A DNA stretch of 50,363 nucleotides from an uncultured Lachnospiraceae bacterium. GTDB taxonomy: Bacteria; Bacillota; Clostridia; Lachnospirales; Lachnospiraceae. Positions within the stretch are counted from its first letter, which is position 1. Every line of letters starts with the position of its first letter. The stretch covers positions 1 through 50,363 of the forward strand of contig CAJUJL010000021.1 in assembly GCA_910586725.1 (NCBI GenBank), in the 5' to 3' direction. Shown piece after piece: positions 1 through 6,430 of the stretch. The notes beneath the pieces were generated by a model. It saw only the letters and a list, made by a program, of their open reading frames with translations. It did no database searches and was not told where the DNA came from. A program made the translations under genes and the position numbers.

Positions 1-75
1 AAACGGGATTTGAAAGCCGCAGAAAATAAGGGCTGGAGAATCCGAGAGGCTATAATTACGATACGGAGGAAAGAC

Positions 76-1248
76 ATGGATGAGAAAATGAAAAAGGCGA
101 GAAAGAAGCTGGCGGTTCGGTTTTTTGTTTTGTGCGGCATTGCGCTTGCATTGTTTGGATTTGTCGCCTTTCGGATATTTGCAGAAAGGAGCCGGCCGGA
201 AGCGCCGCCTGTGTCGGGGCTTGCCGCGGAGGATTTGGAAAATGGGGAGCAATATGCCAGACTGGAGTTTGATACGCTTCCGATTTTGATTACGTCGTTT
301 TCCAAAGGAGAAAGTCAGCTTTATTTTATCACAGATGTAAATGAAGAAAGATATATTGCGGAAATATCGGATCAGACGTTTCAAAGCATCGTAGAGACGC
401 TGGATCAGGAAACCGGAAAGCTTGACGAGACATTTCAGTTCATAGGCGCGGTCAGCCAGATTGATGAGAACGTAAAAGAGCTGGCAATTTCAAACAGTTT
501 TAAAATATTTCAAAACGATGCGTTAAACGCCGATAATTTTTCGGAATATCTGGGCGAAATTTACTTAAAAGAGAAAGTGGTCGGCAAAAGAACGGTTACC
601 GTGTATACGATCCTGGCGCTGCTTGGCGCGTTTTTTTTAATTCTGGCCTTTGGATACGTCGTACCTGCAATGATTAGAGCGAAGAAAGACGATTTTGGCA
701 TTTTAGATGAAAAAAATATGATGCGGGCTTTGCGAAAATATCTTCCGTATGGAGAAACCTTATCGTCAGGCGTACATAGCATAGGACTGGAAACAGAAAT
801 CAAGATGGTTTTTGGAAATTGTATTTACGACGGGGATATGACGCTGATCCCTGGAGAGAGCAATGCTGCGCTTAAAGTAATAAAAGGCAAGAAAGCCAGG
901 TTTGACGTTTATGTCGGCGTCAGCCAGAATTATCTGATTCTTTCTGAATGCCAGAAATACAAGCACTATTATGAGTTTGACGAAGTGCATAGTCCGGGAG
1001 ATACAAAAGTTACGGAACTAAAAGAGCCAACTTCGCTAAATGACGTAGGCAATTGCTTTCCGCTGACAGAAATACAAAGCTGTGAGACGAAAAAAATATG
1101 GATGGGAGCCATTGAGTGTACGATAACCATGAAAAACGGCGGTTTTCTGAAGCTTATGATTCCAAAACGCGGTGGAGTGGGCATACCTGACCATGAGAAA
1201 TACAGAGAAAAACTTCTGGCGCGCTTAAGTGAAAGGCGGTTTACGTAA
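76..1248 (+). CDS. Two-pass membrane protein of unknown function
   Basis: The start is taken at the ATG at 76, preceded by a GGAGG site at 65-69; an upstream in-frame start at 10 has no ribosome binding site. The 390-residue product has a basic N-terminus, a membrane segment at about 12-35, an outside domain of about 135 residues, a second membrane segment at about 173-196, and a cytosolic tail of about 190 residues. The inner tail is rich in beta-strand-like stretches and has no catalytic motif that I recognise. It appears to be a conserved type of Clostridia membrane protein, but I cannot name the family. No operon partner is visible, because the next gene has its own promoter. The topology is read from hydrophobicity by eye. 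Confidence 0.8.
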   Translation: MDEKMKKARKKLAVRFFVLCGIALALFGFVAFRIFAERSRPEAPPVSGLAAEDLENGEQYARLEFDTLPILITSFSKGESQLYFITDVNEERYIAEISDQTFQSIVETLDQETGKLDETFQFIGAVSQIDENVKELAISNSFKIFQNDALNADNFSEYLGEIYLKEKVVGKRTVTVYTILALLGAFFLILAFGYVVPAMIRAKKDDFGILDEKNMMRALRKYLPYGETLSSGVHSIGLETEIKMVFGNCIYDGDMTLIPGESNAALKVIKGKKARFDVYVGVSQNYLILSECQKYKHYYEFDEVHSPGDTKVTELKEPTSLNDVGNCFPLTEIQSCETKKIWMGAIECTITMKNGGFLKLMIPKRGGVGIPDHEKYREKLLARLSERRFT

Positions 1249-1319
1249 AGAAGAGGGCGCTATGCCCGAAAAATTTTGATCATGGTTATAAGAATATTGC
1301 TTTACAAAAGCTGCTCCGG

Positions 1320-1347
1320 TTGCATATTTTTGACGGTATGCTATAAT
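1320..1347 (+). promoter_or_regulatory. Putative sigma-A promoter of the PD-(D/E)XK gene
   Basis: TTGCAT (1320-1325), a 16-bp spacer and a perfect TATAAT (1342-1347) lie just upstream of the AAAGGAG ribosome binding site (1357-1363) and the ATG at 1370. The leader would be about 15 nt. Confidence 0.55.
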
Positions 1348-1369
1348 TTAAGAAACAAAGGAGAATGCT

Positions 1370-2314
1370 ATGGAAGACGCCAAAATACAATGGCATCCGG
1401 GATTTGTAGCCGCTATGAATCTTGAATTTGCGGAAAACAGGGGTGATTTGGAATTTGAGCCGGAATACAATTTAAACACGAAGCCTCTGGAAGTCGATCT
1501 TCTGATTATCAAGAAACGATCGTCCGTCCGCCTTTCCAACGAAATCGGACGCTTCTTCCGCGGCCACAATCTGATTGAATACAAGTCGCCGGAAGATCAT
1601 CTGGACATCGACGTTTTTTACAAGGCAATGGCGTACGCCGCGCTCTATAAATCTTACGGGGAAACATTAGACGCCGTTCGGGCGGACGACGTTACGGTAT
1701 CGCTCATTCGGGAGGCAAAGCCACAGGGGCTCTTCCGATATTTCAGCGAACATAGCTACGCATTGGAAAATCCGCACAGGGGAATTTACTATGTCGCGGG
1801 AAACGTATTATTTCCGGTTCAGGTTGTCGTTACGGGAGAGCTGGATGCAGAGGAGCATGTCTGGATTGGCTCCCTGTCTCAAAAATTGAAAAAGCAGAAT
1901 ATGCAGAAGCTGTTTCAAAAGGTGCAAAGCATGCAAAACGCGCGCGAACGGGAGCTTGCGGATTCCGTATTGCAGGTGAGCATTGAAGCCAACCGGAAGC
2001 TTGTGCAGGAATTGAAAGGAGATGTCGCTATGTGTCAGGCATTGATGGAGATAATGGAGCCGGAAATCCGCTTAAAGGAAAAAGAATGGGAGGAAGCGGG
2101 CATCCAAAAAGGCATCCAAAAAGGCATCCAAAAAGGCATACAGCAGGGAATGCAGCAGGGCATGCAGCAGGGAATGCAGCAGGGCATGCAGCAGGGAATG
2201 CGGGACGCTGTAGATATGCTTAGAAAATTTGGTCATGAAGACAAAGAAATCAGGTTGATGTTGATGGACAAATACAATCTTTCTGAAGAGGAATCTGAAA
2301 AATATTTCTATTGA
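1370..2314 (+). CDS. PD-(D/E)XK nuclease-like (Rpn/transposase-like) protein with Gln-rich repeat
   Basis: The 314-residue protein has an N-terminal PD-(D/E)XK-type core: Asp43 in a hydrophobic strand (EVDLLII) and Glu70-Tyr-Lys72 in the IEYKS strand. This is the layout seen in the PD-(D/E)XK 'transposase family' and Rpn-like proteins that Clostridia carry in many copies. Relatives are often mislabelled 3-isopropylmalate dehydrogenase in automatic annotation; nothing here supports that enzyme. A coiled segment (about 170-243) is followed by a tandem four-residue repeat, G-[IM]-Q-[KQ], of eight and a half units at 244-277, then a short charged tail. It has its own promoter and a good terminator. 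A nuclease role is plausible from the motif, but the substrate is unknown; no inverted repeats suggest an IS boundary. Confidence 0.75.
   Translation: MEDAKIQWHPGFVAAMNLEFAENRGDLEFEPEYNLNTKPLEVDLLIIKKRSSVRLSNEIGRFFRGHNLIEYKSPEDHLDIDVFYKAMAYAALYKSYGETLDAVRADDVTVSLIREAKPQGLFRYFSEHSYALENPHRGIYYVAGNVLFPVQVVVTGELDAEEHVWIGSLSQKLKKQNMQKLFQKVQSMQNARERELADSVLQVSIEANRKLVQELKGDVAMCQALMEIMEPEIRLKEKEWEEAGIQKGIQKGIQKGIQQGMQQGMQQGMQQGMQQGMRDAVDMLRKFGHEDKEIRLMLMDKYNLSEEESEKYFY
2099..2200 (+). repeat. In-gene 12-bp tandem repeat (8.5 units)
   Basis: Three units of ggcatccaaaaa, one hybrid unit and then alternating ggaatgcagcag / ggcatgcagcag units fill 102 bp inside the PD-(D/E)XK gene. The unit is a multiple of three, so copy-number change by slippage would lengthen or shorten the Gln-rich linker without a frameshift. 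Confidence 0.9.
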
Positions 2315-2320
2315 ATCTGC

Positions 2321-2358
2321 AAAATCTCTCTTGAGATGAATTTTGTCAAGGGAGTTTT
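2321..2358 (+). terminator. Rho-independent terminator
   Basis: An A-rich 5' arm with ctctcttga pairs with tcaagggag, with one wobble and one bulge, and is followed by TTTTT. It lies seven bases after the stop codon of the PD-(D/E)XK gene. Confidence 0.6.
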
Positions 2359-2443
2359 TGCATGAAATACCAGACGCCAAACAGTCTGTGTTAAATACCA
2401 TCAATGATTTGAAAGTGATTGTCAGGCAGAAGGAGGATATAAA

Positions 2444-4075
2444 ATGAAAGAAAAGAAATTTATCAAAATGCATATGCCGCATGCGATTGCAGTTTTTTTC
2501 ATGCTGATGTTCTGTGTGATGGGCATGATGACGGGAACAAAAGTACAGGCGGCAGAGTATAACAATCCTGCGTATACATTTATGTCTACAAAAGATGCTT
2601 CCATATCTACAACGGCGAATCCGGGGCAGACTACGGTGTTGATTTTCGGTCATACCAGGTGTGGATATACAAGAGAGACATTAAACAGCATTGCTTCCTG
2701 CAACTGGGTGCATCGTTCGGATATTCGCGTGATTTTTGCCGAGACCAACGGACATTCAAAAGAGGAGGTTATTTCCTACGAAGAGGGGTATCAATGCGAG
2801 GAAATGATCTCTTGCTATGATGAAGATTATGGAATCCCGGACGCTATGATTGCGTATCTGAGTCTTTTCGGCGCAGGGATGGACGGAGAGTATCCGGTTA
2901 TTGCATTGATTGACAAAAATAATAAAGCGCGGAGTTTATCGATGGGCCAGAAGACGGCGGATGAAATTTTGGCCGAAATCAAAAAATTTGAAAACATAGA
3001 CGAATCCGGAGGTACGACGCCTCCCGCCGGCTCCGGCGAAGGCTACGAAAATTTTGCCTATGGATTAAAAACCATAGATGGCGCAACGATTTCCACAAAA
3101 GCGAATCCAAACGAGACTACGGTATTGCTTTTTGGAAATACGGGCTGTCCGGTTACGGCGGGAACTTTGGCTGAAATCGACAAAAGCAGTTGGGTGAACC
3201 GTTCTGACATTCGGGTGATTTATGCGGATTTGTATGGAGCGAGTAAGTCTAAGACAGAGGAATTTGCAAAGAATTATCCGGGCGGAAAGATTATCTTCTG
3301 CCATGACGAAGCCTATCTCAATTTCAATCATGGCATGATGTATATTGGACTTGAGAATCACACACAAGGCGCGTTCCCATTTATTATTATCATTGACAAA
3401 TATAACAGAGTACGGAAAATTACGCTGGGTTATAAATCAGCGGATGAGATTATTCAGGAGATTGAGAAAATCAACAAAGCAGATCAGTCTGGAGGGAACC
3501 AGAACTCCACAGACGGACAGAGCGTTTCGGATGTGACGGGATTATCTGCCGCTTCCACTGCTAAAAATGTGACGCTGACCTGGAATGCGGTTTCCGGTGC
3601 GGCGGGATATGAAGTTTATCAATACAATCAAACAAAAAAAGCGTGGGAAACGAAAGTAACGCTTTTGCCAGGAGAAGTTTCTTATACGATAAAAGGCCTG
3701 ACTCCGGCAAAAGAATACCGTTTTTCAGTCAGGGCGTTTGTAAAGCCGGAGGGAAAAGGGACGGTTTACAGCAAGACGTACGTTTCTGTGGATACGGCAA
3801 CGGCGCCGAAAAGCGTAAATTTTAAAGTGAAAGCAGGAAAGAAAAAGGCGATTATAAGATGGAATAAGGTAAAAGGAGCCGACGGTTATACGGTTTTATA
3901 TAAAACCAAGGCGAAAGGATCCTGGAAAAAGTTAAAAAATATCAAGAAGACCAGCTATACCAAGACAAAGCTGAAATCCGGAAAAACGTATTACTTTACG
4001 GTAAAAGCCTATAAGAAGTATAAAGGGCAGACATATACCGGCAGCTTTAAGACAAAGAAAGTAAAAATAAAATAG
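2444..4075 (+). CDS. Secreted protein with two thioredoxin-like and two FN3 domains
   Basis: A strong AAGGAGG (2430-2436) precedes the ATG. The 543-residue product has a signal peptide with probable cleavage after VQA (about residue 37). Two homologous thioredoxin-fold-like domains follow at about 40-184 and 202-346. Each has a strand-rich TTVL-[IL]-FG start, a Cys where a redox motif would begin (Cys73, Cys235) and an [IV]-[IA]-x-IDK strand. Neither has a CxxC pair: the motifs read C-GYT and C-PVT. A Gly/Pro/Ser linker (185-200) joins them. Two fibronectin type III domains follow (about 362-452 and 455-543); the last is very lysine-rich and resembles the C-terminus of the SGNH protein at 45042. 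A surface-located redox-sensor or peroxiredoxin-like role is only a guess. No LPxTG anchor is seen. Confidence 0.8.
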   Translation: MKEKKFIKMHMPHAIAVFFMLMFCVMGMMTGTKVQAAEYNNPAYTFMSTKDASISTTANPGQTTVLIFGHTRCGYTRETLNSIASCNWVHRSDIRVIFAETNGHSKEEVISYEEGYQCEEMISCYDEDYGIPDAMIAYLSLFGAGMDGEYPVIALIDKNNKARSLSMGQKTADEILAEIKKFENIDESGGTTPPAGSGEGYENFAYGLKTIDGATISTKANPNETTVLLFGNTGCPVTAGTLAEIDKSSWVNRSDIRVIYADLYGASKSKTEEFAKNYPGGKIIFCHDEAYLNFNHGMMYIGLENHTQGAFPFIIIIDKYNRVRKITLGYKSADEIIQEIEKINKADQSGGNQNSTDGQSVSDVTGLSAASTAKNVTLTWNAVSGAAGYEVYQYNQTKKAWETKVTLLPGEVSYTIKGLTPAKEYRFSVRAFVKPEGKGTVYSKTYVSVDTATAPKSVNFKVKAGKKKAIIRWNKVKGADGYTVLYKTKAKGSWKKLKNIKKTSYTKTKLKSGKTYYFTVKAYKKYKGQTYTGSFKTKKVKIK

Positions 4076-4108
4076 AAATGGACAAATGGGAACATCTGCT
4101 TAGGAAGC

Positions 4109-4137
4109 TTGACAAAACAGAACTTCCCGTATATAAT
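4109..4137 (+). promoter_or_regulatory. Consensus sigma-A promoter driving the leader of the MutS2-like gene
   Basis: A perfect TTGACA (4109-4114), a 17-bp spacer and a perfect TATAAT (4132-4137). It is the best promoter in the window, and it lies almost 400 bp before the gene it serves, which implies a long regulated leader. Confidence 0.85.
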
Positions 4138-4168
4138 TGAAAAAAATTGAATTTCAGGAGGAATTTTG

Positions 4169-4207
4169 ATGTTAAATGTGGTTGTAATGGAGAAAGCGGC
4201 AAAATAA
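4169..4207 (+). CDS. Putative 12-residue leader peptide
   Basis: ATG at 4169 lies seven bases after AGGAGG (4157-4162), and the frame MLNVVVMEKAAK stops at 4207. It lies at the 5' end of the structured leader, as leader peptides of attenuators do. Stalling on it could change which downstream hairpin forms. There is no homology evidence; the call rests on position and the ribosome binding site. Confidence 0.5.
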   Translation: MLNVVVMEKAAK

Positions 4208-4368
4208 ATATTGCACGGGCAGCGTTTGCGCGGCATATTTGGGCAGAAAATACCTGAATTGCTACGCGCTTGATACGCTAGGAGTTTGCCCGGATGCTGA
4301 TTGGAAGCAGTCAGCGTTTTCGCCTTACAATTGCCTGATTACATGGGGTTTCTCTTTTTAGACAAACA

Positions 4369-4397
4369 AAAGCATGGCTGTATGGCCATGTTTTTTT
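4369..4397 (+). terminator. Leader terminator 1 (attenuator hairpin)
   Basis: CATGGC (4373-4378), a six-base loop and GCCATG (4385-4390) are followed by seven T residues (4391-4397), with A residues flanking the 5' arm. There is no complete gene between the promoter and this site other than the 12-codon ORF. Confidence 0.7.
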
Positions 4398-4438
4398 GTG
4401 AAAAAAAGTGGAGACGATGAAGATATGTCTGATACGGA

Positions 4439-4476
4439 CCATGGCGTTTTAAATTTTAGGCGGCCATGGCCTTTTT
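4439..4476 (+). terminator. Leader terminator 2 (second attenuator hairpin)
   Basis: CCATGGC (4439-4445) pairs with GCCATGG (4463-4469), followed by CCTTTTT. It shares complementary arms with terminator 1, so the two can compete for pairing. Confidence 0.5.
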
Positions 4477-4525
4477 GCGTTGTAAGGCAGGAAAAAAGAA
4501 AAAGAAAAGAAAGGATTTTCAAAAA

Positions 4526-6430
4526 ATGAAGATGGAACTGCAGATTGAATTTCACAAAATAAAAGAACAGTGGGCAAGTCTTGCACTTACGGAAAGCGCA
4601 AAAGAAAAAATCGAAAACGCGTCTTACTTCCTTTCAGAAAGCGAAGTGCGAAAGGAGATACGCGATACGACGGACGGCAGAAGCCTCATGGAAAAACTGG
4701 GTCTGCCGCCGTTTCAGAACGTAACGGAAATCAAAGAAATCCTGACGGCCGCGGAAAAAGGAGACTGTTTAACGCCGGACCAGCTGGAACAGACGGAAAA
4801 AGCGATTGCTTCGTTCCGGCGTTTGAAAGATTATTTAAAGCGCGGAAAGCAGTACGGAAATTCGCTTGCCTATTACGAAGAAAATATGGAAGATCCAAAA
4901 GAACTCTGCGGTGAAATTTGCCGTCAGATTCGAAACGGAGCGGTAGACGATTATGCTTCCGGGGAGCTTTTGCAAATTCGAAAACAGATATTAAAATACG
5001 AAGAACAGATGAAGCAGAAAGCGGAGCAGGTAATGCGCACGAACAAATCTTATATGACGGATATGTATTGTACATTTCGAAACGGCCGAATCTGCGTTCC
5101 GGTAAAAAAAGAATACAGGCAAAAAATTGCGGGAAGCGTGATTGACAAATCTTCTACGGGAAGCACGCTGTTTATCGAGCCGTCCCAGGCGGCGAAATGC
5201 TTCGACGAGCTGCAGCTTCTTAAAATCAGCGAAGAAAATGAAGTTTACCGCATTCTCTATACGCTGACTGCGCTGGTTGCGGAATCGGCGGGCGTCATAG
5301 AAGAAAACATCCGCATGATGGAAAAGATGGATTTTATCTTTTCCAAAGGAAAACTGAGCATGGAAATGAACGCGGCGGAACCGTCCGTCAATACACAACG
5401 CCGCATCGTCTTAAAAGACGCAAGGCATCCGTTGATGGATCCGTCGGTCAACGTGCCGCTGCAGTTTTCGATAGAGGACAAAATACGCGGCATTGTCATT
5501 ACCGGGCCAAATACCGGAGGAAAAACAGTTGCGATAAAAACCGTGATGCTAAGCTGCCTGATGGCGCAGTGCGGGCTGCATGTTACGTGCAAAGAAGCGG
5601 ACGTCTGCATGAACAGTTCCTATCTGTGCGACATAGGAGACGGGCAAAACCTCTCCGAAAATTTATCTACGTTTTCCGCGCATATGAAAAACGTGCTGCA
5701 GGTATTGCGGGAAGCGAATGATGAGAGTCTTGTGATTTTAGACGAGCTTGGATCCGGAACCGACCCGGCCGAGGGTATGGGCATTGCAGTTTCCGTTTTG
5801 GAGGAGCTGCGCAGAAGCGGCGCGATTTTTCTGGTCACGACGCATTATCCTGAAATCAAAGAGTACGCAAAGAAAACAGACGGCATTTTAAATGCCAGAA
5901 TGACGTTTGAAAAAGAAACGCTTCAGCCGACGTATCGGCTGGTCATCGGAGAAGCGGGAGAGAGCTGCGCGTTTTATATTGCAGATAAGCTCGGGATGCC
6001 AAATGAAATGTTAAAGACAGCAATCCGGGCGGCGTACGGAGAAGAAGCCGTCGGGCGTTATTCGTTTTTGACAAAAAATGCGGAATTGGAAAAAACATAC
6101 CGGAGGAAAATTTTAAAAACCAAAAAGCCGCATACAACTGCCAGTCAGAAAGAAGCGTTCCGAATCGGAGATTGCGTGCTTGTCTATCCGGAAAAAAAGA
6201 TTGGCATAGTATGCGGGCCGGTCAATGAAAAAGGCGTGTTGAGGGTGCAGCTGCCCGGGAAAAAAATCTGGATCAATCAGAAAAGAGTCAAGCTTCATGT
6301 AGCGGCAGAAAAACTCTATCCGGATGACTATGATTTTTCCATTCTGTTTGAAACGGTGGAACGCCGGAAAATCCGACACGATATGGAGAGGAAATACACA
6401 GATCAGGTGATTTTCTGTGAGGAAACCTAA
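4526..6430 (+). CDS. MutS2-like ATPase lacking the Smr domain
   Basis: The start is set at ATG 4526, behind AAAGGA at about 4509-4514. A longer in-frame start at 4466 lies inside a terminator hairpin and has no ribosome binding site. The 634-residue product has the MutS2 layout: helical lever/core region (1-290) with the STGSTLFIEPS segment (about 210-220), then the ABC-type ATPase with Walker A GPNTGGKT (327-334), Walker B LVILDE (402-407) and the TTHYPE switch (438-443). A KOW-like beta domain lies near 545-592. The C-terminal Smr nuclease domain of MutS2 is absent; a short basic tail replaces it. MutS2/RqcU acts on collided ribosomes in Bacillus, so a specialised ribosome-rescue or antibiotic-protection ATPase is possible. 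The attenuator-type leader fits this idea. A DNA recombination role cannot be excluded. Its stop overlaps that of the convergent anti-sigma gene. Confidence 0.85.
   Translation: MKMELQIEFHKIKEQWASLALTESAKEKIENASYFLSESEVRKEIRDTTDGRSLMEKLGLPPFQNVTEIKEILTAAEKGDCLTPDQLEQTEKAIASFRRLKDYLKRGKQYGNSLAYYEENMEDPKELCGEICRQIRNGAVDDYASGELLQIRKQILKYEEQMKQKAEQVMRTNKSYMTDMYCTFRNGRICVPVKKEYRQKIAGSVIDKSSTGSTLFIEPSQAAKCFDELQLLKISEENEVYRILYTLTALVAESAGVIEENIRMMEKMDFIFSKGKLSMEMNAAEPSVNTQRRIVLKDARHPLMDPSVNVPLQFSIEDKIRGIVITGPNTGGKTVAIKTVMLSCLMAQCGLHVTCKEADVCMNSSYLCDIGDGQNLSENLSTFSAHMKNVLQVLREANDESLVILDELGSGTDPAEGMGIAVSVLEELRRSGAIFLVTTHYPEIKEYAKKTDGILNARMTFEKETLQPTYRLVIGEAGESCAFYIADKLGMPNEMLKTAIRAAYGEEAVGRYSFLTKNAELEKTYRRKILKTKKPHTTASQKEAFRIGDCVLVYPEKKIGIVCGPVNEKGVLRVQLPGKKIWINQKRVKLHVAAEKLYPDDYDFSILFETVERRKIRHDMERKYTDQVIFCEET

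Larger units (their letters stand above)
4138..4525 (+). promoter_or_regulatory. Structured leader, candidate transcription attenuator
   Basis: About 390 nt separate the consensus promoter from the MutS2-like gene. The leader holds a 12-codon ORF with its own AGGAGG site and a long-range stem (cgggca 4216-4221 with tgcccg 4287-4292, supported by agcgt/acgct inside). It also holds a small hairpin (gctga 4296-4300 with tcagc 4311-4315) and two terminator-like hairpins. The arms of the two terminators share the CATGGC/GCCATG sequence, so 4385-4390 can pair with 4440-4445 instead of 4373-4378, giving alternative folds. This is the architecture of ribosome-mediated attenuators of antibiotic-response genes; the inducing signal is unknown. 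Confidence 0.6.

Noticed and set aside
1249..1290. Short GGGC/GCCC hairpin after the first gene
   Set aside because: The stem is only four pairs and has no clean T run, so a terminator call is not supported.
2099..2200. Possible CRISPR-like or intergenic repeat array
   Set aside because: The units are 12 bp, contiguous, without spacers and in frame inside a gene.
1370..2314. Label of 3-isopropylmalate dehydrogenase sometimes given to this family
   Set aside because: No dehydrogenase motif is present; the Asp43 and Glu70-x-Lys72 pattern fits a PD-(D/E)XK fold.
2072..2653. Long minus-strand ORF opposite the repeat and the start of the FN3 protein gene
   Set aside because: It exists because the 12-bp repeat is open in several frames. 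It has no ribosome binding site and lies antisense to two convincing genes.
4466..4525. Longer N-terminus of the MutS2-like protein from ATG 4466
   Set aside because: That ATG is in the arm of a terminator hairpin, has no ribosome binding site, and adds only a Lys-rich stretch.
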